NCBI RefSeq assembly: GCF_000470655.1
Contig: NC_021921.1
Coordinates: 1,426,001 to 1,490,000, forward strand
Origin: Halorhabdus tiamatea SARL4B
GTDB taxonomy: Archaea > Halobacteriota > Halobacteria > Halobacteriales > Haloarculaceae
Direction: 5' to 3'
DNA: 64,000 nt
The notes under the pieces were generated by a model. The model was not told where the DNA came from and ran no database searches. It saw only the letters and a program-made list of their open reading frames with translations. Shown piece after piece: positions 27,112-36,731 of the stretch; within the stretch, counting starts at the first letter, position 1, and each line of letters opens with the position of its first letter. The position numbers were made by a program, and so were the translations under genes.

Positions 27112-27945
27112 ATGAGACATCCAGGCCTGAAATTCAGGATGGCCGTCGTCGGGTCGATCCTGTTCGGTTTCTACGCCGTGGTGGCGCTCGCCCTGTATGC
27201 CGCCTTCGGCGGCGGGACCACCATCCTCGCGGTGATCTTGCTGGGCAGCGTCGGCTTCGTCGGCGTCCAGTACAAGGTCGGCAAGTGGGCCGCCCTCCGG
27301 AGCGTCGGGGCCGAGGACATGCCCGAGGACGACCCCCGATTCCGGGACATCCACCGTTCGATCGAGCGGATGAGTTCGGAGATGGGCATCGACAAGCCCC
27401 GCGTGATGGTCGCCGAGATGGGCGTCCCCAACGCCTTCGCCGTCGGCCGGAAGAAGGCGGGCATCGTGGTCGTCTCCGCCGAACTCATCCACATGCTCGA
27501 CCACGAGGAGCTGGAGGGCGTCCTCGCCCACGAACTCGCCCACATCCGGAATCGCGACGTGGTGATGATGGTGATCGGCCAGGGGATCGCCTCGATCGTC
27601 GCGCTGGTCGCGCAGTTCGCCGTCCTCTTCGCCGGCGACAACGACCTTGGGGACCTCTTCATGGCGATGATCGTCGGGAACATCGTCCAGCTGATCGTCT
27701 CGATCTTCGTGATGGCGATCTCGCGCTATCGGGAGTACGTCGCCGACAGTGACGCCGCCGAGATCACGGGCGGTGAGCCGCTCGCGCGCGCACTCGAGAA
27801 GATCAACTCGGCCGATCACAGCCGGAGCCGGGTGGACGAACGGGCGAGCGCGCTCTGTATCGAGGGTGGATCACGTGGGCTCATGGCGAAGATCTTCTCG
27901 ACGCACCCGCCGACCGAAAAGCGCATCCAGCGCCTGCGCGCCTGA
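27112..27945 (+). CDS. htpX: Membrane zinc metalloprotease HtpX
   Basis: A 277-aa M48-family membrane protease involved in quality control of membrane proteins. Two N-terminal membrane segments (about residues 10-50) precede the cytoplasmic catalytic domain. The zinc motif HELAH is at 140-144 with the following IRNRD, and further hydrophobic segments come after it. SRYREYVADSDAAEI supplies the third zinc ligand. The C-terminus ends STHPPTEKRIQRLR, typical of HtpX. Monocistronic with its own TATA box. Confidence 0.94.
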   Translation: MRHPGLKFRMAVVGSILFGFYAVVALALYAAFGGGTTILAVILLGSVGFVGVQYKVGKWAALRSVGAEDMPEDDPRFRDIHRSIERMSSEMGIDKPRVMVAEMGVPNAFAVGRKKAGIVVVSAELIHMLDHEELEGVLAHELAHIRNRDVVMMVIGQGIASIVALVAQFAVLFAGDNDLGDLFMAMIVGNIVQLIVSIFVMAISRYREYVADSDAAEITGGEPLARALEKINSADHSRSRVDERASALCIEGGSRGLMAKIFSTHPPTEKRIQRLRA

Positions 27946-27977
27946 TCTTCGCGGTACTCGTCGGTTTCTGACGTCGA

Positions 27978-28439
27978 TCACTCGAGCCGGACAGGGCCGT
28001 CTGCTGTCGGCTTATCACCTTCGAGTAGCCACGCGAAGACGGGCACGTACGCCAGCCAGGCGAGGAGATAGCCAGCCCCGACGAGGACGTTTCCTGCGCC
28101 CATGCCGCCGTAGATGCCGTCGACCGTCCCGATCAGGACCACGCCGACGGCGAGAAACGCGATCCCCGGCCGGTCGAGCCAATCGTACCCGACGCCGATC
28201 AGCGAGCCAAGGACGTAACAGAACGCATACCGGCCGGCCGCGACGAACGCGACGTTGATCCAGAAGACGATCCGGACCGGGACGAAGTCACTCTCCAGGC
28301 CGGCCAGCAGGAGTCGCACCATGCGGTAGAACTCCTCGCCGTGGGTCACCATGACGGCAGCGGTGAGGACGACCGTCAGCGCGCCGACGAGGCGGCCGGC
28401 GACGACGCCCACGCTGCCTGGATCAGTTCGATTGACCAT
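27978..28439 (-). CDS. Conserved membrane protein, 153 aa
   Basis: A 153-aa protein with about four hydrophobic segments (VVAGRLVGALTVVLTAAVMVT, IVFWINVAFVAAGRYAFCYVLG, GIAFLAVGVVLIGTVDG, VLVGAGYLLAWLAYVPVFAWLL). I chose ATG 28439 because the longer frame upstream overlaps the ybjQ gene in a basic, shadow-like composition. It resembles haloarchaeal membrane proteins of unknown function. Read just after the YbjQ gene, possibly in one transcript. Confidence 0.68.
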   Translation of the reverse strand: MVNRTDPGSVGVVAGRLVGALTVVLTAAVMVTHGEEFYRMVRLLLAGLESDFVPVRIVFWINVAFVAAGRYAFCYVLGSLIGVGYDWLDRPGIAFLAVGVVLIGTVDGIYGGMGAGNVLVGAGYLLAWLAYVPVFAWLLEGDKPTADGPVRLE

Positions 28440-28467
28440 CGATGTCGGTTCGGTCTGGACGGCCCCG

Positions 28468-28782
28468 CTACTCGAGCGTGACCGCCGTCCCGTAGGCGAT
28501 GACCTCCGAGCCGCCGCTGGCGATCTGGGAACTCTCCATGCGGACGTTGACCACGGCGTCGGCATCCATCGAGCGGGCGTCCTCGGCCATCCGTTCTAAG
28601 GCCTCGTCGCGGGCGTCGGTCAGCAACTCGGAGTAAGCCTTCAACTCGCCGCCGGTGATGTTGCGGATGGACTGGGTGATATCCCGCCCGACGTTGCGGG
28701 CCTTGACGGTGTTACCACGGGCGATGCCGAGGGATTCGTCGATCTCTTCGCCGGGGACTGTTTCGGTGGTGACGAACTCCAT
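28468..28782 (-). CDS. YbjQ/UPF0145 family protein
   Basis: A 104-aa protein. Family markers are the N-terminal TTETVPGEEIDESLGIARGNTV, the central GGELKAYSELLTDARDEALERM and the C-terminal ADAVVNVRMESSQIA...EVIAYGTAV. The family forms pentamers of unknown function, previously called heavy-metal-binding. Probably co-transcribed with the membrane protein downstream. Confidence 0.9.
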   Translation of the reverse strand: MEFVTTETVPGEEIDESLGIARGNTVKARNVGRDITQSIRNITGGELKAYSELLTDARDEALERMAEDARSMDADAVVNVRMESSQIASGGSEVIAYGTAVTLE

Positions 28783-28864
28783 ACTCGGGCGTCTCGCGGT
28801 GCCCTACTAAAACTATGACCTGGACTTCACATCGGGAAGCGCCTGTCGCTCGCGGGAACCACGA

Positions 28865-29788
28865 CTACAGAAACAGCGCCGGGATCGTCTGCCGGAAGAT
28901 GTTCAGCGAGATCACGAACAACAGGGCGATCACGAACCAGTTGAACCGGCGCTCGTCGATCTCCAGCCGCCGGAGATAGGTCCCGACGAACAGCCCGACG
29001 AGCGTCACGACGGCGATGACCGAGCCCAGCCACAGCCGGTAGGGCGTCATGAGATCGGTGAACAGCGCCATCTGGAGGATCCGGACGGTGAAGATCGCAC
29101 CCAGGACCATCGAGAGCCCGCCGATGTATCGCTCGGTGTCACGCTCGAAGGTGTGAAAGTAGGCGGGCAGCAGCGGCCCGAGATTCGCGACAGCGAGCAA
29201 GAATCCCTCCAGTGCGCCGGCGACGCTCATCGCCACGGGGTGGTGGGCCTTCTCGACGGTCACGAAGCCCTGGCCGAGCTGGAAGAGCACGTACCCGAAG
29301 ACGATCACGCCGATCAGGAACGGCACCAGCGGGCCGGTCTCGACCGCATCGAGGACGGCCACGCCGACGATCGCACCGGCGATCGCCAGGGCGAGCAGGA
29401 CCCACTCCTCGCGGACGAACGCCAGCCCGGTGTCGGTCTCGCCGACCTGGAACATGTTGAGCATCCACGGCGGGATCGCGAGCACGACCACCGCGAGCGT
29501 CGGGTCGATCACCGACGCGAAAATGGGGGTTGCGATCAGTGCGTACCCGAACCCGATCATGCCCTTGATCGCGCCGGCGAGGATCGCGACGCCGACGAAG
29601 AGGGCCAGGATCTCCGTCGAGACGTCCGACTGGAGACCGCTGGTCATTCCCTCGACGCCGGGGAAGAAGACAATCGAGCCCGCGATCACCGACAGTGTCG
29701 CCAGGGCCATGGTGACCTCCCGGTACCGGAAGGCACGGAGATGTTCGAGGAACGCTGCCGGATCGACGTGCGACTCGTTTGTAGTCAT
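28865..29788 (-). CDS. Sulfite exporter TauE/SafE family permease
   Basis: A 307-aa membrane protein with about eight segments. The repeat-bearing halves begin LALFVGVAILAGAIKGMIGFGYALIATPIFA and MSVAGALEGFLLAVANLGPLLPAYF; GxxxGxGxG-type turns and the overall layout fit TauE/SafE. I chose ATG 29788 (MTTNESHVDP), as the longer upstream frame is basic and unrelated. The transported anion is not predictable, with sulfite, taurine metabolites and sulfonates all known for the family. Confidence 0.85.
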   Translation of the reverse strand: MTTNESHVDPAAFLEHLRAFRYREVTMALATLSVIAGSIVFFPGVEGMTSGLQSDVSTEILALFVGVAILAGAIKGMIGFGYALIATPIFASVIDPTLAVVVLAIPPWMLNMFQVGETDTGLAFVREEWVLLALAIAGAIVGVAVLDAVETGPLVPFLIGVIVFGYVLFQLGQGFVTVEKAHHPVAMSVAGALEGFLLAVANLGPLLPAYFHTFERDTERYIGGLSMVLGAIFTVRILQMALFTDLMTPYRLWLGSVIAVVTLVGLFVGTYLRRLEIDERRFNWFVIALLFVISLNIFRQTIPALFL

Positions 29789-30027
29789 GGATATATTACG
29801 GAAGGGGAGCCACCCGGTTGGGGGTTGAGGCGACGGTAAGGGTCGCGTTGACATCGGTCGGCAGCAAACGCCGGAATATCCCTCGAACAGAGAAGAACAC
29901 GCCGGTTTCGATAACTCCGGGCCAAGCAATCTGTCACAGATGCCGGCTATTTCTTCCTCGACTTTGACCGATCCCCGGTCTCTCGGAGTCGGGGGCGTTT
30001 TGTCGCTGGCGGTCGAACCATCTTCCA

Positions 30028-30231
30028 ATGACTGATGACGAGCCTGACGTCCCAATCGTCTGTGAAGAGTGTGAGACCACTGCCGAAATTCCGCTGTCGG
30101 ACCTGGCCGACCAACTCGAGGCGCACAACGAACGGATGCACGACGGCGAAGCGGTTGCCGAAGTCGATCCGGATGTGGCCGATCAGCTCGCGGATCTGAT
30201 CGCCGACGAACTCGGGTTGCTCGACGGTTAG
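30028..30231 (+). CDS. Small acidic protein with CxxC and His pair, 67 aa
   Basis: A 67-aa very acidic protein. CEECETT near residue 12 and HNERMHDG near residue 37 could form a C2H2-type zinc site. The C-terminal half is a helical acidic tail (DVADQLADLIADELGLL). It resembles small haloarchaeal zinc-finger-like proteins. Its stop overlaps the end of the convergent nadC gene. Function unknown. Confidence 0.62.
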   Translation: MTDDEPDVPIVCEECETTAEIPLSDLADQLEAHNERMHDGEAVAEVDPDVADQLADLIADELGLLDG

Positions 30232-31058
30232 TTCCCGCCCTCGCCGGTCCGGAACGACAGATCCAGCGCGGCGGCGGAGTGAGTCAGCGATCCCATCGAG
30301 ATCACGTCGACGCCAGTCTTCGCGTACGCGGGCACGGTTTCGATCGTGATTCCCCCGCTGGCTTCCGTGAGTACGGCGTCGTGACCTGCTTCTGCGAGTC
30401 GTTCGACTGCTCGCTCGCAATCCGCCGGTGACATATTGTCTAGCAACACGATGTCGGCCCCGGCCTCGGCGGCCCGCGGCGCGTCTTTCGGCTTCTCCAC
30501 CTCGACTTCGACCTGCGTCGCGAAGGAGGTCTGCTCGGCGACGTGTTCGACTGCGCCTGCCAGCCCCATCTCGGCGACGTGGTTGTCCTTGACCATCGCC
30601 ATGTGCGAGAGATCGAGTCGGTGGGTGTCGCCACCGCCCGCGACGACGGCACGCTTCTCCACCCCGCGCAGGCCGGGCGTCGTCTTTCGGGTCCCTGCAA
30701 TTTCGACGTCCTCGTTCACCTCCAGTGCGGCTTCGACCGCCTCGCGGGTCTTGGTGGCGATCCCGCTGGCGTGGGCGGCGACGTTGACCGCCGGTCGTTC
30801 GCCGCGGAGCACGTCCCGCGTCGGTCCGGAGACGGTGAGCAGGACGTCACCCGGTTCGACCACTGTCCCCTCGCCGACAGCAGACTCGACCGGACAATCC
30901 AGATACTCGAAGACGGCTTCCGCTGCGTCGATCCCGGCCGCGACACCTTCCTCTTTGGCGACGAGTCGCCCATCGGTCCGCCCCGGCAGGTGGTTCGTCA
31001 CGTCGTGGTGGCCCAGATCCTCGCGGAGCCAGGACTCGACGTCGCCGTCGGTGATCAT
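30228..31058 (-). CDS. nadC: Nicotinate-nucleotide pyrophosphorylase (carboxylating)
   Basis: A 276-aa quinolinate phosphoribosyltransferase, converting quinolinate and PRPP to nicotinate mononucleotide in de novo NAD synthesis. Visible motifs are ERPAVNVAAHASGIAT, the GTRKTTPGLRGVEK substrate loop, GGGDTHRLDLSHMAMVKDNH, and the C-terminal LLDNMSP and EASGGI. Its start overlaps the nadB stop (ATGA). Last gene of the nadABC operon. Confidence 0.95.
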   Translation of the reverse strand: MITDGDVESWLREDLGHHDVTNHLPGRTDGRLVAKEEGVAAGIDAAEAVFEYLDCPVESAVGEGTVVEPGDVLLTVSGPTRDVLRGERPAVNVAAHASGIATKTREAVEAALEVNEDVEIAGTRKTTPGLRGVEKRAVVAGGGDTHRLDLSHMAMVKDNHVAEMGLAGAVEHVAEQTSFATQVEVEVEKPKDAPRAAEAGADIVLLDNMSPADCERAVERLAEAGHDAVLTEASGGITIETVPAYAKTGVDVISMGSLTHSAAALDLSFRTGEGGN

Positions 31059-32620
31059 GGCGTCTCGACGGTCGTCGTCTCGTTGTCGGCGTCCGTCCCG
31101 CCGTCGGCGTCCGTCCCGCCGTCGGTGACGAGGGTGTGCGTGCCGACGCTCTCGTCGTTTGCGGCCGCAGCGCGGGCGATCAGCAGGGCGACCACGCTCG
31201 CGTTCCGGAGTTCGTACAGCGACCGGGACGTGCGCGTCCGGGCGTAGGCGTCGACCTCGCCCTTGAGTCGCCGAAGGACGCCGAGTGCGCGGTCCAGTTC
31301 GTCGGGATCGCGCTCGATGCCGACGTACTCACCCATCACTCGCCGGAGTCGCGTGAACTTTTCGCGGGCGAACGAATCGGGCAGTGCCGGATCGCGGTCG
31401 TCCAGCACCGGGACGTCCATCGGTTTGGGTTCACGCCCGGGCGCGTCCTCACCGGCCCGGAGTCCCCAGACGAGTCCCTCGAGCAGGCTGGTGCTCGCCA
31501 GGCGATTGGCCCCGTGGACGCCGGTGTGAGCACACTCGCCGACGGCGTAGAGCCCGTCGAGCGAGGATCGCCCGCGATCGTCGACGCTGACCCCGCCACA
31601 GAGGAAGTGCTGGGCCGGCGTGACCGGGATCCCCGATTCCCAGTCGATCCCGCGCTGTTCGCACTGCTCGACGAGATCGGGAAACTTCCCCTCGAAGTCG
31701 ATCTCCGAGACGTCGAGGACGACCTCGCCACTAACCTCACGCTCGTTTTTGACCGCCCGCGCGACTACGTCCCGCGGCGCGAGTTCGGCATCCTCGTCGT
31801 AGGCCGGCATGAACCGCTCGCCGTAGGCGTTCCGGAGGGTTGCACCTTCGCCGCGGACGGCCTCGCTGAGTAACAGCGACCCGTCGTCGTCGACGTAGAC
31901 GGTGGGGTGGAACTGGACGAACTCCATGCCGTCGACGTCCGCGCCCGCCAGCGCCGCCATGGCGATCCCGTCGCCGGTCGAGCCGCTCGGGTTCGTCGAG
32001 TCGGGATAGAGGTCGCCGACGCCGCCGGTCGCCAGCACGGTCGCGCCGGCGAAGACCGGCCAGACGTCTCCGTCGGATTCGAGGTATGCGCCACGGACCT
32101 CCCCCTCTTGAGTAATGAGGTCCAGTGCGGCGGTATCGTCGAGCACCTGAATATCGGGGTGATCGTCGACGAACGCGAGGAAGCGTTCGAGGACGTACGA
32201 ACCCGTCGAGGCGTCGACGTGCAGGATGCGATTCTCGTCGTGGGCGGCTTCCCGGCCGAAGTCGAAGGGTTCGTCTCCCGTCACCGCGTCGTCGCTGTCG
32301 CCTCCCGTATCGAACGGCACGGAAAGCGTCTCGACGAGCACGTCCCGGACGGCGTCGTTCGCGTTCTCGACCAGGACGTCCACGGCCTCGGGGTCGGCGG
32401 TTCCCGAAGACGCGTCGATGATATCCTGTTTGAACTGGTCGGGATCGTCCCGCGAAATGGCGATGCCGCCCTGGGCCCACCACGTCGAGGCGTCCTCGGG
32501 GCGGCGGGCTTTCGTCGCTAGCGTCACCTCTGCATCACCTCTCGCCGCGGCCAGCGCCGCCGCACAGCCGGCGATACCGCCACCGACGATCAGGACCTCG
32601 GTGGATTCTGTTCCCGTCAT
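31055..32620 (-). CDS. nadB: L-aspartate oxidase
   Basis: A 521-aa FAD enzyme producing iminoaspartate for quinolinate synthesis. The N-terminal dinucleotide-binding motif VLIVGGGIAGCAAALAAA is followed by STWWAQGGIA. The substrate-binding FDFGREAAHDENRILH section and the C-terminal YAVGECAHTGVHGANRLAS segment are typical. I chose ATG 32620, two bases after the nadA stop. The longer open frame upstream lies inside nadA. The tail contains a short repeat, DGGTDADGGTDAD. Confidence 0.94.
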   Translation of the reverse strand: MTGTESTEVLIVGGGIAGCAAALAAARGDAEVTLATKARRPEDASTWWAQGGIAISRDDPDQFKQDIIDASSGTADPEAVDVLVENANDAVRDVLVETLSVPFDTGGDSDDAVTGDEPFDFGREAAHDENRILHVDASTGSYVLERFLAFVDDHPDIQVLDDTAALDLITQEGEVRGAYLESDGDVWPVFAGATVLATGGVGDLYPDSTNPSGSTGDGIAMAALAGADVDGMEFVQFHPTVYVDDDGSLLLSEAVRGEGATLRNAYGERFMPAYDEDAELAPRDVVARAVKNEREVSGEVVLDVSEIDFEGKFPDLVEQCEQRGIDWESGIPVTPAQHFLCGGVSVDDRGRSSLDGLYAVGECAHTGVHGANRLASTSLLEGLVWGLRAGEDAPGREPKPMDVPVLDDRDPALPDSFAREKFTRLRRVMGEYVGIERDPDELDRALGVLRRLKGEVDAYARTRTSRSLYELRNASVVALLIARAAAANDESVGTHTLVTDGGTDADGGTDADNETTTVETP

Positions 32621-32622
32621 GC

Positions 32623-33741
32623 TTAGAGTTCGAGCATTCGATCGAGTGCGGTTTCCGCACGGTCCGCCGTCGCCGGATCGACGTCGATGACGTTCTGCTC
32701 GCGACCCTCGACCAACTCCTCGAGCACCCACAGCAGGTAGTTGGGGTCGATCTGGCGCATGGCGTTGCAGTCCATGCACGCGTCGCCACAGAGGGGGACG
32801 ACATCGACCTCGGGATGCCACCGGTCGAGGTGGTTGGCGAGGTGGATCTCGGTCCCGATTGCCCAGGTCTCGCCCGGATCGGCGTTCTCGACTGCCTGCG
32901 TGATGTCGGCCGTCGAGCCGACGCGGTCCGCTGCCTCGACGACCTCGCGGCGACATTCGGGGTGGACGATCACGTTCGCGTCGGGATGGTCCTCGCGAAC
33001 CTCTTCGACGTGTTCGGCCCTGAATCGCTCGTGGACCTGGCAGTACCCCTCCCAGAGGATGACCTCGCTCTCCCGAATCGCTTCCGGGTCGGTGTCGTCG
33101 GCCCACGGGTCCCAAACGAGCGTGTCGTCTTCGAGACCGAGGTCGTGGGCGGTGTTGGTCCCGAGGTGTTTGTCGGGGAGGAAGAGGACCTTCTCACCGC
33201 GCTCGAAGGCCCACTCGAAGGCGTCGGCGGCGTTCGAGGACGTACAGACTAGCCCGCCGTGCTCGGCACAGAAAGCCTTCAGATCGGCGTAGGAGTTCAT
33301 GTAACAGATCGGGATCACGTCGTCTTCGGTCGCCGCCGTGAGTTTTTCCCACGCCGCATCGACCTGCAGCGCCTCGGCCATCCCGGCCATCGGGCAGGAG
33401 GCCTCCATGCTCGGGAGGATGACCTGCTGGTCGTCGTCGGTGATGATGTCCGCCGATTCGGCCATGAACGTCACGCCGCCGAAGATGACGTACTCGGCGT
33501 CGGAGTTGGCGGCCTCCCTGCTCAACTGGTAGGAGTCGCCGATGAAGTCGGCGTGCTCGACGATCTCCCGGCGCTGGTAGTTGTGGCCCAGGATGACGAC
33601 GTCGTCACCGAGTGCATCCAGGGCTGATTCGATCCGTCGCTCCCGCTCCCCAGCAGCGAGATCCCGGTAGGCTAGGGGCAACTGCGAGAGGTTGTCGTAT
33701 TTGAACAGGCTGAGGTCCGTATCCAGATCAGCCGTTTGCAT
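32623..33741 (-). CDS. nadA: Quinolinate synthase
   Basis: A 372-aa 4Fe-4S enzyme condensing iminoaspartate and DHAP. Cluster cysteines are visible in VCTSSNAA, HPECRREV and the C-terminal CGDACMDCNAM. ILGHNYQRREIVEHADFIGDSYQLS is the substrate site near the N-terminus. ATG 33741 gives a plausible start; a GTG three codons earlier is the alternative. First gene of nadABC, with a short palindrome just upstream. Confidence 0.94.
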   Translation of the reverse strand: MQTADLDTDLSLFKYDNLSQLPLAYRDLAAGERERRIESALDALGDDVVILGHNYQRREIVEHADFIGDSYQLSREAANSDAEYVIFGGVTFMAESADIITDDDQQVILPSMEASCPMAGMAEALQVDAAWEKLTAATEDDVIPICYMNSYADLKAFCAEHGGLVCTSSNAADAFEWAFERGEKVLFLPDKHLGTNTAHDLGLEDDTLVWDPWADDTDPEAIRESEVILWEGYCQVHERFRAEHVEEVREDHPDANVIVHPECRREVVEAADRVGSTADITQAVENADPGETWAIGTEIHLANHLDRWHPEVDVVPLCGDACMDCNAMRQIDPNYLLWVLEELVEGREQNVIDVDPATADRAETALDRMLEL

Positions 33742-33761
33742 GTCGGGCACAGTGTGTCACC

Positions 33762-33774
33762 GTGTGTTTCACAC
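33762..33774. promoter_or_regulatory. Palindrome upstream of nadA
   Basis: GTGTG-TTT-CACAC is a perfect 5-3-5 inverted repeat about 20 bases upstream of the nadA start, with a related GTGTGTCAC next to it. Its position near the expected transcription start would suit a repressor responding to NAD precursors. Confidence 0.35.
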
Positions 33775-33895
33775 CTTCAGTACTGGATATCGAAAAAATT
33801 TTGCATTCAATGGGCTGATTGGACAGGTGGACTATCCAGTGATGGCCAATATATAGACTGCCGATCTATCATGTCGGCCGGCGCGCTCCAGACTC

Positions 33896-35083
33896 TCACT
33901 GCATGCCGAGCCCTGTCGAGAACACCCAGTAGAGGCCGTACCCGACGCCGACCGACGTCACGAGTGTGAGCAGCCAGAAGCTGACGGTGACGCCGATCTT
34001 CCGGCGGGAGACGCCCGCCGAGCCGGCTGCGAGCCCGCCGCCGATCACCCCCGAGATGACGATGTTGTTGAACGAGATCGGGATGCCCAGTGCAATGGCC
34101 AACTGCGCGATGATGAACCCCGGGACGAGCGCGGCGATCGATCGGCGAGCGCCGAGTTGTGCGTACTCCCTCGAAGTTGCCTGCAGGAGCCGGGGCGCAC
34201 CCATCCACGCGCCGGCGAGGATCCCGACCGCACCCAGGCCCAGGAGGGTGATCGTCGGGAGGCCCAGATCGCTGACGAACAGCGTCTCGAGCGGGCCGGT
34301 CGCGAGGCCGACCTGGCTCCCACCGGAGGAGAAGGCGACCACGCTCCCCAGCGCCACCAGGAAGGTCCGGATCCCCCGTTCGGCCGAGGCCTGGGTCCGC
34401 CGACGGATCACGAGGAACCCGAGCGCGGCCAAGGCGACAGTGGCGGCTGCCCGGACGAGCGGGTCGGGCAGTCCGACGACCGACGACGCGAACCCCGCAA
34501 GCGAGTTCTGGGCGGCCTCGCCCGGGATGATCCCCAGTTCGATGTTCGCGACGATGCCCGAGACGACGGCCGCGAGCAACGGGACGCCGACTGTCTCGGG
34601 GATGTCGTCCCGCCGGAGGATGGTCGCGGTCCCGTAGGCGAGTCCCCCCGAAACCGGCGGTACCAGCACCCAGAACAGCCCGAGTTGCTGGTACTTCGCG
34701 ATCGCGGGATCGCCGCCCAGCGACAGCCCCACGCCGACCATCGCGCCGGTCGTGGCGAAGGCGGCAGGGACTGGATACCCGGAATACACGCCAAAGGCCA
34801 TGAACGCCGCCGCGGTCAGGAGTCCGGCCGTCGCCGCCAGGGGCGTGATCTGGACGCCCAGGATGAGGTCTCTGCCGACGGTCTCGGAGATCGAACCGCC
34901 CTGTAAGAGCGCGCCGAGCGCCGCGAGGACGCCGACCAGGAACGCCGCCCGCATCGTCGAGATGGCGTTGGCCCCGATCGCCGGCGCGAACGGCGGCGAG
35001 TTCGAGTTCGCCCCGAGTGCCCAGGCCATTCCCACGCACGTCAGCGTCGCCAGGACGGCGAGGAGCCAGAACGTCACCGCCAC
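33896..35083 (-). CDS. Inorganic phosphate transporter, PiT family
   Basis: A 395-aa permease with about ten membrane segments. The inverted duplicated PiT signature appears near the N-terminus ([24 protein letters not shown]) and in the second half ([19 protein letters not shown], then [19 protein letters not shown]). It uses cation-coupled uptake and has a paralogue at 58493. No DUF47/PhoU partner is adjacent, although PiT genes often have one. Confidence 0.9.
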   Translation of the reverse strand: MAVTFWLLAVLATLTCVGMAWALGANSNSPPFAPAIGANAISTMRAAFLVGVLAALGALLQGGSISETVGRDLILGVQITPLAATAGLLTAAAFMAFGVYSGYPVPAAFATTGAMVGVGLSLGGDPAIAKYQQLGLFWVLVPPVSGGLAYGTATILRRDDIPETVGVPLLAAVVSGIVANIELGIIPGEAAQNSLAGFASSVVGLPDPLVRAAATVALAALGFLVIRRRTQASAERGIRTFLVALGSVVAFSSGGSQVGLATGPLETLFVSDLGLPTITLLGLGAVGILAGAWMGAPRLLQATSREYAQLGARRSIAALVPGFIIAQLAIALGIPISFNNIVISGVIGGGLAAGSAGVSRRKIGVTVSFWLLTLVTSVGVGYGLYWVFSTGLGMQ

Positions 35084-35174
35084 CGGAGATCTCCCTCCGG
35101 ACTCGAACGAACGCTGATACTCACAGCCCCCTGCGTGACATTGTTATCGGAATTTCGACGCACGCACGTGTTAA

Positions 35175-35224
35175 TGTTGTGCTGGTCTCGGAGTCTGTGG
35201 TTCTGTTGTGCTGGTCTCGGAGTC
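35175..35224. repeat. 21-bp direct repeat pair
   Basis: TGTTGTGCTGGTCTCGGAGTC occurs at 35175-35195 and, identically, at 35204-35224, a period of 29 bases. The pair lies between the divergent PiT and APC permease genes, about 65 bases upstream of the APC start, so it could be a regulatory site. Confidence 0.7.
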
Positions 35225-35290
35225 GGTAGATTCGGGGCTGCGGTGGTCACCGTCGGTATTGTTTTCAGGCATGCGGGTAAATCACACGCT

Positions 35291-36730
35291 ATGGGCGATC
35301 GCGAGATCGACGTCTCGACGGCCGGCGAGAACATCGAGGGCGTCGAGCCCGAACCGGAACCCGAGTCGGTCACCGAGGAGACGACGACACACGACGAGGG
35401 CGTCGAGCTAGAGCGGACGATCGGACTCGTCGGCGGCCTCGCGATCGGCATCGGGACGATGATCGGCGCGGGCATCTTCGTCTTCCCTGGCCTCGCCGCC
35501 AACGAGGCGGGTCCGGCAGCGGCACTCTCGTTTGCGATCGGCGGCGTGATCGCGCTGCTGGTCGCACTGCCGGCCTCGGAACTCGCGACGGCGATGCCAC
35601 GCAGCGGCGGCGGATACTACTTCATTTCCCGAAGCCTGGGCACGGCCGGCGGCGCGGTCGTCGGCCTGGGGCTGTGGCTGGGGCTGGTCTTCGCCGCGGC
35701 GTTCTACCTCGTCGGGCTGGGCCACTACGTCGTCGCCGTCTTCGCGGAGATCGGCGTCACCCTCTCGCTCGGTCCGGCCCCGCCTCACGTCGTTTTGGGA
35801 CTGATCGCGGGGGCCGCTCTCACCGCACTCAGCGTCGCCGGGACCGAACGGACGGCAGCCCTCCAGAACGTGATTGTCGTCGTCCTGCTGGTCATCCTCA
35901 CGAGCGTGCTCACCTACGGCGTCCTCGACGCGGTTGGCGTCTTCGGTCGCCAGACAGTCCCCGACACCTTCTTCTCGAAGGGCTATTTCCCGGTCCTCTC
36001 GACGGCCGCGTTGGTGTTCACGTCGTATCTCGGGTTCGCCCAAGTCGCGACGGTCGCCGGCGAGATCAAGCGCCCGAGCCGGAACCTGCCAGTCGCGATG
36101 GTCGGCTCGGTCGTCATCGTCACCGTCTTCTACGCGGTGACGATCCTCGTTGCGACCAGCCTCTTCGGGGCGGATCGCCTCGGGGCCTTCGGCGAGACGG
36201 CGATGGTCAACGTGGGCCGGGACCTGCTCGGGGTGCCCGGGGCCGTCCTGATCCTCGTCGCCGGCCTGCTGGCGACCTTTTCGAGCGCCAACGCCTCGAT
36301 CCTGAGTGCCTCCCGATCGATCTACGCATTGAGCCGTGACGCCCTCCTCCCGAAGAAGGCAAGCGAAATCAACCTCCAATACGGCACGCCACACGTCGCC
36401 CTGGCGATGGCCGGCGGGCCGATCCTGGTGCTGGTGGCGACCGACAGCGTCGAGATCCTCGCGGAGGTGGCTTCCTTCCTCCATCTGGTGATGTACGCGC
36501 TGATCTGCGTCGCGTTGCTCGTCCTCAGGCGACGTGATCCGTCGTGGTACGACCCGGATTTCCGGATGCCCGGCGCGCCCGTCCTGCCGGTGATCGGCGC
36601 GGTCGCGAGCGTCGCACTGATCGCTTTCATGAATCTCGCCTCGATCGTTATCGGCGTCGTGATCATGGTGCTGTCCTACGGGTGGTACCGCTACTACGCC
36701 GACGACGTGCGACTCAAAGGTGACATCTGA
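35291..36730 (+). CDS. APC-family amino acid permease
   Basis: A 479-aa permease of the amino acid-polyamine-organocation superfamily. After an acidic cytoplasmic tail of about 40 residues, helix 1 carries the unwound substrate motif [15 protein letters not shown]. Twelve hydrophobic segments follow. I chose ATG 35291, because the upstream open frame crosses the direct repeats and looks non-coding. The next gene encodes a UspA-domain protein one base downstream, a pairing often seen with haloarchaeal APC permeases and suggesting regulation of transport. Confidence 0.9.
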   Translation: MGDREIDVSTAGENIEGVEPEPEPESVTEETTTHDEGVELERTIGLVGGLAIGIGTMIGAGIFVFPGLAANEAGPAAALSFAIGGVIALLVALPASELATAMPRSGGGYYFISRSLGTAGGAVVGLGLWLGLVFAAAFYLVGLGHYVVAVFAEIGVTLSLGPAPPHVVLGLIAGAALTALSVAGTERTAALQNVIVVVLLVILTSVLTYGVLDAVGVFGRQTVPDTFFSKGYFPVLSTAALVFTSYLGFAQVATVAGEIKRPSRNLPVAMVGSVVIVTVFYAVTILVATSLFGADRLGAFGETAMVNVGRDLLGVPGAVLILVAGLLATFSSANASILSASRSIYALSRDALLPKKASEINLQYGTPHVALAMAGGPILVLVATDSVEILAEVASFLHLVMYALICVALLVLRRRDPSWYDPDFRMPGAPVLPVIGAVASVALIAFMNLASIVIGVVIMVLSYGWYRYYADDVRLKGDI

Positions 36731-36731
36731 C

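Noticed and set aside
30716-31128. Short repeated DNA encoding DGGTDADGGTDAD at the nadB C-terminus, considered as a CRISPR-like or regulatory repeat
   Set aside because: Only two short adjacent units, in frame within the nadB tail, so best explained as a coding slippage repeat.
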